Assembly (NCBI RefSeq): GCF_001870735.1
Contig: NZ_MORL01000007.1
Coordinates: forward strand, 275,152 to 339,151
Length of the DNA: 64,000 nucleotides
From: Arsenicibacter rosenii
GTDB lineage: Bacteria > Bacteroidota > Bacteroidia > Cytophagales > Spirosomataceae
Reading direction: 5' to 3'
A program made the translations under genes and the position numbers. Below the pieces are notes generated by a model that was given only the letters and a program-made list of their open reading frames with translations, was not told the DNA's origin and did not search any database. Shown here in pieces: positions 1 to 7,817 of this stretch; the first letter of the stretch is position 1; the number at the start of each line of letters is the position of its first letter.

Positions 1-284
1 GCCAATACACCACCTGTTTTCAGTCACGCTTAGGTAAAGATCCGTGGATTCAGCCGTATACCGAAGATCTGGTTAAAGAACTGCCCAAAAAAGGCATGAA
101 GCGGGTGCTGGCGTTTTCCCCGGCCTTTGTCGCCGATTGTCTGGAGACAACCATCGAAGTTGGGGAAGAATACAAGGAGCTCTTCGAAGAACACGGTGGC
201 GAGCAGTGGGATCTTGTTGAAAGCCTGAACGATAGCCCCCTCTGGATTGAGCTGCTGGCCGATTTGGTTAAGTCGCGGGTATGA
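1..284 (+). CDS. hemH: Ferrochelatase, C-terminal part (5' end outside window)
   Basis: The reading frame is open from the first complete codon at base 3 and ends at 284. About 93 residues are visible. They contain the C-terminal ferrochelatase signature: a CFQSRLG segment, then PWIQPYT, a short helix, then RVLAFSPAFVADCLETT with the following acidic EYKELFEEHGGE. Ferrochelatase inserts ferrous iron into protoporphyrin IX in the last step of haem synthesis. In this family the acidic residues after the SPAF.D..ET motif belong to the active-site region. The start lies upstream of the window, so length and start cannot be judged. An internal ATG at 96 is not the real start because the family signature precedes it. 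The next gene is a broken Uma2-type ORF about 30 bases downstream. Confidence 0.93.
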   Translation, partial: QYTTCFQSRLGKDPWIQPYTEDLVKELPKKGMKRVLAFSPAFVADCLETTIEVGEEYKELFEEHGGEQWDLVESLNDSPLWIELLADLVKSRV

Positions 285-316
285 CGTTTATTTCAGGTCT
301 GTAACCCGCATGAAGC

Positions 317-891
317 ATGGGAACTGCAATCAAAGACCGGAAAGCGTATATAAGCGTTGAGAAATACGTTTCCTTATTACGCGAATCGCAAACAAAATGG
401 GAGTATGTCGATGGCCGGCTGTATGCATTTAAGCCTTGCTCTCCCAAACATAGCTTAATTGCGGCAAACATTACCGGCACTTTAGGCAATGCGCTCAAAA
501 ACGCCACTTGTCGTGTTTTTAATGCAAATCTTGTGATCGCAGTTTCAGAGACCCGGTACCTGTTTGCGGATGCCAGCGTGGTATGCGGGCCGGTAGAGAC
601 ATTCGAGGTACATAAAAACGCCGTGAAGAACCCGACGCTTATTGTTGAGGTTATAAGGGGTACAACAAAGACAAAAAGTTTTTCCTTTATCAACAGATAC
701 CAACCTTTCGTGAGTATGTTCTGATTGACCAGGAGGAGCCAATCGTCATTGTGCATTACAAAACCGATGCCCATTTGTGGCGTTATTCGGCCTATCAGAA
801 AATGGATGATCTGATTTTACTGGAATCGATAGGTGTACAGATTCCGGTATCGGAGATTTACGAAGGTGTTGAATTCAATGCTTCTGTTTAG
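317..891 (+). pseudogene. Uma2-family (DUF820) restriction-endonuclease-fold protein, frameshifted
   Basis: From 317 the frame encodes a typical Uma2/DUF820 start: an ISVEKYVSLLRES segment, then KWEYVDGRLYAF, a helix with HSLIAANI, then DASVV and NPTLIVEV. Just after the VEV motif (near 652) the frame leaves the family pattern and stops at 724. A second frame picks up at once with YNKDKKFFLYQQIPTFREYVLIDQ and runs to a stop at 891, which is the normal second half of the family. The usual short LSxST segment between the halves is missing. The lesion is therefore probably a small deletion of a length not divisible by three. Uma2 proteins have a PD-(D/E)XK nuclease fold and are often multicopy in Cytophagales and Cyanobacteria; their role is not settled. 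A sequencing error cannot be excluded. Confidence 0.8.
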
Positions 892-892
892 C

Positions 893-925
893 TAAAAAAT
901 AAGGGCGGGTCGCAAGACCCGCCCT
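893..925 (-). terminator. Intrinsic terminator of the AhpD-like gene
   Basis: A perfect 10-bp stem (902-911 with 916-925) closes a GCAA tetraloop. On the minus strand it is followed by a T-rich run, which is the A-tract at 893-902 on the + strand. It sits 26 bases past the stop codon of the minus-strand AhpD-like gene. The same hairpin also lies just after the Uma2 remnant on the + strand, but there is no T-run on that side. Confidence 0.8.
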
Positions 926-950
926 CTGCATATCCATACCGGCAGTAAGT

Positions 951-1538
951 TTACAGCACAGTAATCAATCCTTTAATCACAGCGCCTAAGCGGATGGCTT
1001 CGAAAACCCGTGCCTCGCTGGCTCCGTGCTTCAATACGCTGTCCTCATGGGACCGGACACACATTTCGCAACCGTTGATCGCCGAAACAACCAGGCTCAT
1101 CAGTTCAAAGAACTCCTTGCCCAGCACGGGATTCATCATGATGCTCATCCGGATACCGGCCTGCGTGTTGTTATAATAGTCCTTACCAACAAAATGACGG
1201 AAGCGGTAGAAGACATTGTTGGTGCTCAGTAGCGACGTACACGCCAGTGTTTCCGCAATCTGTGCTTCCGTAGCACCCTCCTGACGGGCAGCCTCGCTCA
1301 GGGAGTCAATCAGGGGCTGGTGCTTTTCGTTGGCGGCTACCGAAAGTGCTAACAAACGCGCTTCTTTTTTACTCAGATGTTGGCCGCTGTTCAGTGCATT
1401 TCCGACGTTTATTTTCAGGTCGCGCAGAAACCGGCTGTCTGATTTGCTCAGCGAATCCAGAACCGGGAATTCAGCCGATGCCTCCAGACCTACCAGCCCA
1501 AGCAACGATACAACCGTTTCGTTTTGTGTTGAAACCAT
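951..1538 (-). CDS. AhpD-like alkylhydroperoxidase (carboxymuconolactone decarboxylase fold)
   Basis: The protein has about 195 residues. Its C-terminal half carries the AhpD redox signature CEMCVRSHE (C-x2-C-x3-H), the disulfide and proton-relay motif of alkylhydroperoxidase D and related CMD proteins. In Mycobacterium tuberculosis AhpD reduces AhpC and is itself reduced through lipoamide-linked enzymes; the same role is inferred here. The frame extends upstream to 1583, but those residues only translate a repetitive ATTGAG-rich spacer. I chose the ATG at 1538, which gives MVSTQNETVV. The gene lies directly downstream of an AhpC of the mycobacterial type on the same strand, so the two probably form one peroxide-defence operon. 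The terminator at 893-925 closes it. Confidence 0.87.
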   Translation of the reverse strand: MVSTQNETVVSLLGLVGLEASAEFPVLDSLSKSDSRFLRDLKINVGNALNSGQHLSKKEARLLALSVAANEKHQPLIDSLSEAARQEGATEAQIAETLACTSLLSTNNVFYRFRHFVGKDYYNNTQAGIRMSIMMNPVLGKEFFELMSLVVSAINGCEMCVRSHEDSVLKHGASEARVFEAIRLGAVIKGLITVL

Positions 1539-1665
1539 ACTAATTGAGTGATTGAGTAATTGAGCGGATGAGTGAACGGACAACAGCCACGGGTATAAAA
1601 GAAATGTGAAAGAGTGCGGATTAACTTAATTAATAAGCAACTGCCACCCATTCGCTCAATTTGAG
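1539..1665. repeat. Spacer with short inverted ATTGAG-type repeats
   Basis: This spacer between ahpC and the ahpD-like gene contains repeated ATTGAG words (ATTGAGTGATTGAGTAATTG near 1542-1562). A complementary CGCTCAATTTGAG lies near 1652-1664. Together they could form an imperfect hairpin. The same CTCAATCA word occurs upstream of the RluE-like gene near 16995-17020. Confidence 0.5.
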
Positions 1666-2220
1666 TTATACGGTAAGCGTTTCCTGACCTTTAACCCAGT
1701 TACAAGGGCAAAGCTCATCAGTTTGCAGGGCGTCAAGCACACGCAGTACTTCGTTTACGTTACGGCCTACTGACAGGTCGTTAACCGATACCCAGCGGAC
1801 AATGCCTTGCGGATCAACGATGTAGGTTACGCGGTAAGCTACCTTCTCGTTTGCTTCCAGGATACCCAGTTCTTCGGCCAGTGACTTCGACGTATCGGCC
1901 AGCATCGGGAAACGCAGGCCACGCAGATCGTCGTGGTCTTTGCGCCATGCCAGGTGAACAAACTCGCTGTCGGTAGACGCACCGATCAGAACGGCGTCAC
2001 GGTCAGCAAAGTCTTCGTATTTGCTGTTGAATTCAGCGATTTCTGTCGGGCAAACGAATGTGAAATCTTTCGGCCACCAGAACATAACCAGCCATTGGCC
2101 GTTTGCCTTGTGATCTTCAGAAGAGATTTCATAAAATTCGTTGCCTTTTTCGAGTGATACAACGGCTAATTTTTTGAACTCAGGAAACTGAGAACCAACT
2201 GAAACAATGTGATTTTTCAT
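1666..2220 (-). CDS. ahpC: Peroxiredoxin AhpC (mycobacterial AhpC type)
   Basis: This is a 184-residue peroxiredoxin. The peroxidatic cysteine is Cys57 in the motif FTFVCPTEI. The C-terminus reads ALQTDELCPCNW, with Cys171 and Cys173. This three-cysteine pattern closely resembles M. tuberculosis AhpC (DELCACNW), which is recycled by AhpD rather than by AhpF. The neighbouring AhpD-like gene fits this. The enzyme reduces hydrogen peroxide, organic peroxides and peroxynitrite in the cytoplasm. There is no OxyR-like gene nearby in the window; the next gene upstream is an unknown on the same strand ending in its own terminator. The start at 2220 gives MKNHIVSVGSQFPEF, the expected N-terminus. Confidence 0.95.
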   Translation of the reverse strand: MKNHIVSVGSQFPEFKKLAVVSLEKGNEFYEISSEDHKANGQWLVMFWWPKDFTFVCPTEIAEFNSKYEDFADRDAVLIGASTDSEFVHLAWRKDHDDLRGLRFPMLADTSKSLAEELGILEANEKVAYRVTYIVDPQGIVRWVSVNDLSVGRNVNEVLRVLDALQTDELCPCNWVKGQETLTV

Positions 2221-2402
2221 AGTTATCTATCAGATTGTATTGAATTGAAGCATATTCGACTGTACAAAAATAAGTCATAACAAATCCGAAACCTTATCAA
2301 TTCTGTCTATGAGTGATAGATAAAAACAGTCAGCTTCTAATAGTGAAAGCAAATGTTTGCAGGGTGCTATATATACCCGGGAGAATATGATTATTCGGAT
2401 AT

Positions 2403-2433
2403 AAAAAAAATAGCCGGATGGTGTTTCCGGCTA
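2403..2433 (-). terminator. Intrinsic terminator of the 2459-3508 gene
   Basis: A perfect 8-bp stem (2411-2418 with 2426-2433) with a 7-base loop is followed on the minus strand by eight T residues (A-run 2403-2410 on the + strand). It begins 26 bases after the stop codon of the minus-strand gene at 2459-3508, and separates that gene from ahpC. Confidence 0.88.
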
Positions 2434-2458
2434 TAGTTCTGATAAGAATCATATTTTA

Positions 2459-3508
2459 TTAAGCAGCCATTCCGGGCATCATCCGGCCAATTTCGTGCTG
2501 TTTTGGCCCTTTTTCCGGGCTGCTGAGCATAGGCAGGATAACTGATTGAAGTCGTTCCCGCACAAAGTTTTCCTGTAAATAAGCCGGAAGTTTACTGATC
2601 AGCTGCTGATATACTTCGGCCCCTAGCGCCTTGGCAATGTAGACCTCGTGTACAGCATTGACATGCGCCACGATGTTTACCAGACTCTGGTGGAAAAGCC
2701 GCACATCAATAGAGGAATCTACGAATCGTTCGATCTCGCGGTTGTTCGACGAAATACGTAACCGGCTGAGCAGATCGAAATAGGTTGTATAGCCAATCTG
2801 CCGGGCCAGTAGTTTGTATTGTTCCACGCCGAACTTCTGCAATACTTCGCCGGTACGTTCGCTCCGGAGGGCTGTTTTGGGGTTGTTCTGAATTATGGTC
2901 CGCAATGCCTTCACACGCTGATCACGGGTTGTTTTCAGAAATTGCGCCACCTCGGCCTGGGCCTGATTTTCGCGGGAGGGCAGGGCCAGTTCCGGTTTAT
3001 ATCTGGCCATAGGTAACCGCTGAATCCGGTAACTGTTATATGGCCCCAACGCATAGTACCCTACCGAAGCAGGATAAAAACCACGGACCACACTGCTGCC
3101 AATCCGTTTCCGGATCAGCTCTTCGTTGCTGACATGAATGCCCTGAACGGTCAAAAAAGCGCGGGCACTGAACAACACGCTGTAATAGGCCTGCGGAAAT
3201 GTCCAGTGGAGGGAGCTTTGTAAATATTGCTCGTCGTTAACGACAGGGGTAATACGCAGCGCATACTCGGCACTCCAGCTGTTGAGTAGCAGCTTTTCGA
3301 GTGATTTACGCTGTTCATCCGTCACCGTCGATGTGAAATCCTGAAAAACAGGGAATTTTATCAGCTCAAAGAGATCGTTCTGATGCTGGATATGGTAATC
3401 CATGGCAAAAAAATGGTTCAGAAACACCTGTGCCGGTATGCTCTTCCGCCAGTTTTCGTCCATGATCTGACCATTGGCCAGAGGCACTTGATTGTTTACT
3501 GTGTTCAT
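2459..3508 (-). CDS. Hypothetical protein, predicted all-helical
   Basis: I do not recognise this 349-residue protein. It has no signal peptide and no membrane segment. The middle contains WTFPQAYYSVLFSARAFLTVQGI (about residues 104-126), which resembles the AYYSxFHAARAL helix of HEPN domains. The conserved HEPN RxxxxH motif is not obvious, so this is only a hint. The C-terminal half is rich in amphipathic helices and contains HVNAVHEVYIAKALG; the tail is Gly/Met-rich (MMPGMAA). It has its own terminator and no close functional partners. Codon use looks like that of its neighbours. It could be a HEPN-related RNA-associated protein or simply a lineage-specific helical protein. Confidence 0.6.
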   Translation of the reverse strand: MNTVNNQVPLANGQIMDENWRKSIPAQVFLNHFFAMDYHIQHQNDLFELIKFPVFQDFTSTVTDEQRKSLEKLLLNSWSAEYALRITPVVNDEQYLQSSLHWTFPQAYYSVLFSARAFLTVQGIHVSNEELIRKRIGSSVVRGFYPASVGYYALGPYNSYRIQRLPMARYKPELALPSRENQAQAEVAQFLKTTRDQRVKALRTIIQNNPKTALRSERTGEVLQKFGVEQYKLLARQIGYTTYFDLLSRLRISSNNREIERFVDSSIDVRLFHQSLVNIVAHVNAVHEVYIAKALGAEVYQQLISKLPAYLQENFVRERLQSVILPMLSSPEKGPKQHEIGRMMPGMAA

Positions 3509-3728
3509 CGCCAGAAGTATTGTTGTTTACCTATAAAATTAACAAAAAAACGCGAAAAACTGTTCGGTTTCAGGGAATAAATATTTCTTTGTAATGTGCT
3601 GTTATACAGTTGGTTGTGTGTGGTTTTAGGGTCTTTTCCGGGCCTTGGTTCCGCCCGCTTAAAAACACTGGTATGCAGGCTGTACCGGCAAATCGCTATA
3701 TCTTTGATTGACTAATCCGGAGCACAAT

Positions 3729-4436
3729 ATGAACAGGGTAATTTTCCGGAACTCAGCCCATACCATCGGTTGGTTCTGCTTATGGCTGATGGGATGGATA
3801 CCGGTATCGGGTCAGAACGGGCAACCGTCGCTGGCGTCGGTTGAGGGGGTTATCGTAGACCGGCAAACAGGGCAACCTATTGCGTATGCAACTTTGTCGG
3901 TGCTGAATGAGCAAGGGCAAACCGTCGCGCGCCAGCAAACGCCGGTCAACGGGACCTTCCGTGTCCGGCTCAGTCCGAAACAACGCTACACGGTTGACGT
4001 GCAGGCGGAGGGCTATCAAACAGAACAGGATGTGCTCGATTTTACAGTGCCTTATGTTAATCATGTGACCGGTAAACGGTTTAAGCTCTCGCCGGTTGCC
4101 CGCGTCTCCGGACCAATGACCGGTTCTTCGGCCCTTTCCGTCTATTTCATGCCACGCAGCGCCGCTTTGACCACGGTGGCCGTTCAGGCCTTACAATCGC
4201 TTCTGACGCGGCTTCAGGGCTCAAAGGAGCAGGTTGTGCTTATCGGCTATACCGACGGTCAGGGAGATGCAGTATTGAACGAGCTGTTGGCCGGTGACCG
4301 GGCAGAGGCTGTCCGGTCGTTTCTCATCGGAAACGGTATCCTGAATGAGCGTATCCGGATAAATCAGGCGGGTAACAAGGCTGATCTGAATACTGCCCTT
4401 CCTCAGAAACGACGGGTCGATATTGTGGTTGAGTAA
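3729..4436 (+). CDS. OmpA-like outer-membrane protein with N-terminal carboxypeptidase-regulatory domain
   Basis: From the ATG at 3729 the protein has about 235 residues. That ATG is preceded by GGAG eight bases upstream; a TTG at 3708 is less likely. A signal peptide ends at VSGQ. Next comes a CarboxypepD_reg-like beta-sandwich (VEGVIVDRQTGQPIAYATLSV). The C-terminal OmpA/MotB-type peptidoglycan-binding region includes SVYFMPRSAALTTVAVQALQSLL and VVLIGYTDGQGDAVLNELLAGDRAEAVRSFLI, ending in KRRVDIVV. It probably tethers the outer membrane to peptidoglycan. The gene is monocistronic and converges on the EamA transporter with an 11-base gap. Confidence 0.82.
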   Translation: MNRVIFRNSAHTIGWFCLWLMGWIPVSGQNGQPSLASVEGVIVDRQTGQPIAYATLSVLNEQGQTVARQQTPVNGTFRVRLSPKQRYTVDVQAEGYQTEQDVLDFTVPYVNHVTGKRFKLSPVARVSGPMTGSSALSVYFMPRSAALTTVAVQALQSLLTRLQGSKEQVVLIGYTDGQGDAVLNELLAGDRAEAVRSFLIGNGILNERIRINQAGNKADLNTALPQKRRVDIVVE

Positions 4437-4447
4437 CTTTTTTATTG

Positions 4448-5311
4448 TTATTTTTTGCCCGTCCGCCCGAGCCACAATCCACCGATGACGAGCGCTGTAC
4501 CGGCAACGGTATATACCGTAATGGGCTCATTCAGCAATAATGACGAATAAACAAAGCCAAAGATAGGGCAGAGAAACAGCCAGAGTGAGGCCTGCACCGC
4601 ATCCTGCCGGACGAGGTAAAACCAAAGTTGCAGGGCTGCTACCGAAACCGGGATAATCAGCCACATCACCGACAGCCAGAACGTGGTATTGAACTGGCTT
4701 TGCCCGAAGTCGGCGGTCAGGAGAGTGACGGGCAGCAGGAGGATACCGCCGATGAATACCTGCCAGCCATTGATAACTACATTGGGCAGACGCCATTCGA
4801 AGCGGGCATAATAGACCGTAGCCAGTGAGACCGACACCATCGCGAAGAGCAGAATCAGCAGCCCCTCAACGGTGGCATAGGCTTTTTCGAGCAGCGGATA
4901 GGTCGCCACGGCCACGCCCAGCAGCCCGAGCAGCAGGCCCATACCTTCGTTCAGGCGCAGAGGCCGGCGCAGCCATATGGCCGACATCACCGAGATAAAC
5001 AGCGGATTGGTAGCCGTTGAGAGGCTACCAATCCCTGCCGAAACCTGCTCAAGCGCGAGGACATACGCGCCGAGGTAAATCGTCGTATTCAGTAAGGCGA
5101 AGATCGTCAGCCGTTGCCATTCGGTCCGCGTTGGCCACGCGTTGTCATACCGTTTGATGGCGTAGGCAAAGAGCAGCATGCCGCCTCCGGCAATGAAAAA
5201 ACGGACATTGGCCAGAATAAACGGGTGCGCCACCTTGACCCCAAACTTGGTAGCTGCCGACGCCGACGCCCAGAGGGCAGCGAAGAGCAGGCCGGGAACA
5301 AGTTGTTTCAT
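4448..5311 (-). CDS. EamA/DMT-superfamily transporter
   Basis: This 287-residue, very hydrophobic protein has about ten predicted membrane helices in two EamA repeats. The first starts at MKQLVPGLLFAALWASASAATKFG and contains the ISAG..LSTATNPLFIS segment typical of the family. The second ends with LLNEPITVYTVAGTALVIGGLWLG. Members export amino acids, metabolites or drugs; the substrate cannot be told from sequence. The start codon lies 3 bases after the stop of the NAD synthetase gene, so both are very likely on one transcript and the transporter is the distal gene. Confidence 0.85.
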   Translation of the reverse strand: MKQLVPGLLFAALWASASAATKFGVKVAHPFILANVRFFIAGGGMLLFAYAIKRYDNAWPTRTEWQRLTIFALLNTTIYLGAYVLALEQVSAGIGSLSTATNPLFISVMSAIWLRRPLRLNEGMGLLLGLLGVAVATYPLLEKAYATVEGLLILLFAMVSVSLATVYYARFEWRLPNVVINGWQVFIGGILLLPVTLLTADFGQSQFNTTFWLSVMWLIIPVSVAALQLWFYLVRQDAVQASLWLFLCPIFGFVYSSLLLNEPITVYTVAGTALVIGGLWLGRTGKK

Positions 5312-5314
5312 GGG

Positions 5315-7375
5315 TCAAAATCCAATTTTCCCCTTGCGCCCTTTCCCGCTTTCGCCCGCGGCCCATTCCTTCATCTGCGCAATCTCCTTGTCGAAACCAC
5401 CCGACAGAATCGGGAAACGGCACCAGGTCCGCGGGTCGAGGTTGTGGTCGTCGAGGTGGAACGATGGGGCGTAACGCTCCCGCTTCCACTGGTTGCGGCT
5501 CCATAAGCGGAAAAAACGCTCTACCCACAACATCAGCCGGTCACGCGTATAAACATCTTCGAAGTGGACCTCCATCAGCTTCAGCACATCAACCGGTGCC
5601 TGCTTGTCGCGGATGGCTGCGTTTTCGATCTGGTTCAGCACATCGTATGGCATCAGGTCGTCTTCATCGGTTTGCTTTTTGTCGAGTGGGCGAAGTTCGG
5701 CCGTTGGCTGAAGGGTATTCACACGGTGCAGCCCCGATAGTTTAATGGCGGTTTCGGCCGACGGCGTGCCGGCAATGTTCAGCCCTGTTGTTTCGAGCCA
5801 GCGTAGCCAGCTGCGTAGAAAATGCTTGTCGATGCCGGTAATCGGGCTGATACTACCCGCTGTATCACCGTCCATGGTGGCGTAACCAACCGCCGCTTCC
5901 GACCGGTTAGAGGTCGACAGCAGCAATGCATTCTGTAGGTTAGCCAGCATCCAGACGCCCGGGGCACGCACCCGTGCCTGAATATTCTGCAGCGCCAGGT
6001 CATCGGTATCCCAGCTGAGTGTACGGCCCAGCTGTTCCTCAATTAATCCGCGATAGGTTTCGACCAGCCCGTTGATGTTGATGGTATAGAATGTAGCGCC
6101 GATGCTGTCTGCCAGCTCTTTAGCCGACAGATACGTGTCTTCCGACGAGTTTTCCGTGCCCTGATAGATCACCGTCAGGAGCTTGCCGACAATCTGTTCG
6201 GCGGTCTGGCAATCCTGAAGGGCTTTGATGTAGCTCAGTTTTCGTTTGATGCCTTCAATACCGATGTTTTCAATGGCCATACGAACCATCAGGAAAACGG
6301 TTGCGGCAATGGCCGACGAGTCAGCACCGCCGCTGAGGGAAAGCACATAGCCGTGTGACCGGCTCTTGCGTAGGTAGTCGAAGAGGCCGAGCGCCACGGC
6401 ACGGGCAAACTCTTCCTCTTTAATGTAGCCACCGCGTTCCCATGATTCGAGTTCGGCCCGTTGCAGTACCGGTCGTATGTCGGGGAAATGAAAAAGCGAC
6501 TGTACTTTCAGAGCAGGGTACGCCATGGCCATATTCACCCGGTTCTGGGTCTGGTTCAGGCGCGTACTGTCGACGTCGATAACCGCCGTAACAATATGAT
6601 GGTCTTCGTAGCTAAGGCGCGGGCTCGATACCAGCAGTTCGCCGTTGGAAGCAATCATGGCATCACCGTCGTAGATTGCCCGGCCGGCTTCGTTACCCAG
6701 CATGTTGGTATAGACATAACTCACCCCGAACGAACGGGACGCATCAATCACAAACCGCTCCCGGACCACTGACTTGTTAAAGCCGAAATGGCTGGCCGAA
6801 GGGTTCATGATAATGTCGATGCCCCGTTCATACAAAGCCCGGCCGGGTCGGCTGGCAATCCAGGCATCCTCACAGATTTCGAAACCGATCCGGACTCCCG
6901 ACAGATCGAAGACAAGGTCGCCGATGGGGTACGACATCTCGCTGTGGCCGGGAGCTGCCAGCCGGATTTCGTCGCGGAAGCCGAGCGTCCAGGGCTGAAA
7001 CCAGCGGGTCTCGTAATGGATGCCGTTGTTGGCCAGATTCTGCTTACAGGCAAAGCCCAGAATCTGTTTGTTGGCCACCAGACAAACCACATCGTAAGTT
7101 CGGTTGTTATAGCGTAATGGCAGCCCGAGCGCCACGGCCATGTCGTGTGTGTGCTCCGAAATCTCAAACAGTGAGGCCACCGATTGGTCAATGGTGTTCT
7201 GCGCGAAAAAGGCATCTTCGCAGCCATAACCACAGATGCTGAGCTCTGGCAGACATAAAAGGCTGACCTCTTGTTTACGGGCCGTTTCGATGGCCGCAAT
7301 GATATTTTTCTGGTTATGTTCCCACGCCAGCGGAATCTGATTCAGTACGCCGGCGGCAACTTTGATCAATTTCAT
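5315..7375 (-). CDS. nadE: Glutamine-hydrolysing NAD+ synthetase
   Basis: This 686-residue two-domain enzyme makes NAD+ from nicotinate adenine dinucleotide, ATP and glutamine. The N-terminal half is a carbon-nitrogen hydrolase (nitrilase) domain with catalytic Glu44 (LLCLPELSICGYG), a lysine region near CKQNLANNG and the nucleophile in GFEICEDAWI. The C-terminal half is the ATP-pyrophosphatase domain with the PP-loop YVLSLSGGADSSAIA, followed by STSNRSEAAVGYATMDGDTAG. Length and order match bacterial glutamine-dependent NadE. It leads a two-gene unit with the EamA transporter. A stem-loop with a T-run on the same strand lies upstream at 7431-7460, see there. Confidence 0.96.
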   Translation of the reverse strand: MKLIKVAAGVLNQIPLAWEHNQKNIIAAIETARKQEVSLLCLPELSICGYGCEDAFFAQNTIDQSVASLFEISEHTHDMAVALGLPLRYNNRTYDVVCLVANKQILGFACKQNLANNGIHYETRWFQPWTLGFRDEIRLAAPGHSEMSYPIGDLVFDLSGVRIGFEICEDAWIASRPGRALYERGIDIIMNPSASHFGFNKSVVRERFVIDASRSFGVSYVYTNMLGNEAGRAIYDGDAMIASNGELLVSSPRLSYEDHHIVTAVIDVDSTRLNQTQNRVNMAMAYPALKVQSLFHFPDIRPVLQRAELESWERGGYIKEEEFARAVALGLFDYLRKSRSHGYVLSLSGGADSSAIAATVFLMVRMAIENIGIEGIKRKLSYIKALQDCQTAEQIVGKLLTVIYQGTENSSEDTYLSAKELADSIGATFYTININGLVETYRGLIEEQLGRTLSWDTDDLALQNIQARVRAPGVWMLANLQNALLLSTSNRSEAAVGYATMDGDTAGSISPITGIDKHFLRSWLRWLETTGLNIAGTPSAETAIKLSGLHRVNTLQPTAELRPLDKKQTDEDDLMPYDVLNQIENAAIRDKQAPVDVLKLMEVHFEDVYTRDRLMLWVERFFRLWSRNQWKRERYAPSFHLDDHNLDPRTWCRFPILSGGFDKEIAQMKEWAAGESGKGRKGKIGF

Positions 7376-7817
7376 ACGTAACCCCTGCGGGTGTTTGGCA
7401 GCTAATACAGAGCTATAACAAGCCTGTCTGCAAAAAAAGCACAGATTTTAATCCTGTGCTAACGAATTAGTCATTCCGGTGAAACTATCTACATCCATAT
7501 ACGTAAAAAGAATGGGGTAAATCTGTTACAAATCCTGTTACAGGTGTATTAATTAAGCGTCTATTAGATATACTTAATTCTGAGTACCACTGAATCAGAA
7601 AATAAAGCGATAATAATGTGGGTAAAATGGCTTAAATCAGGATGTTGAGTAGTTTTTAGGGGCAAAGCGTCAAGGATACACAAAAAGATATTTTGAGATT
7701 TTTCTTCGCAGCAAACAAAAAAAATGTAAAATTGGTCTAATAATTGTGGCTGGGCTTAGATGCAGCCCGCTTCATACGACTCAACGTTCTATAAGACCTT
7801 AATCCCGTTTATGTACT
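7376..7817. other. Intergenic region between divergent nadE and rpoN
   Basis: This 442-base region must hold the promoters of both divergent genes. Besides the hairpin at 7431-7460 it contains two CTGTTACA words near 7526-7545. It also has an inverted AATTAAG/CTTAATT pair around 7551-7578. The stretch is AT-rich and I see no coding potential. I cannot place either promoter with confidence. Confidence 0.5.
7431..7460 (-). terminator. Terminator-like hairpin upstream of nadE (possible attenuator)
   Basis: A 7-bp stem (7438-7444 with 7454-7460) is followed on the minus strand by seven T residues. It lies 56 bases in front of the nadE start and in the same orientation. No minus-strand gene ends here, so it could be a leader attenuator of nadE or the end of a short untranslated transcript. 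Confidence 0.45.

Noticed and set aside
268..774. 168-codon minus-strand frame opposite the Uma2 remnant
   Set aside because: It is antisense to a recognisable family sequence, and its translation shows no domain or plausible composition.
5114..5528. Frames on both strands across the nadE/EamA junction
   Set aside because: They overlap two well-supported genes in other frames and have Pro/Arg/Gly-rich shadow composition.
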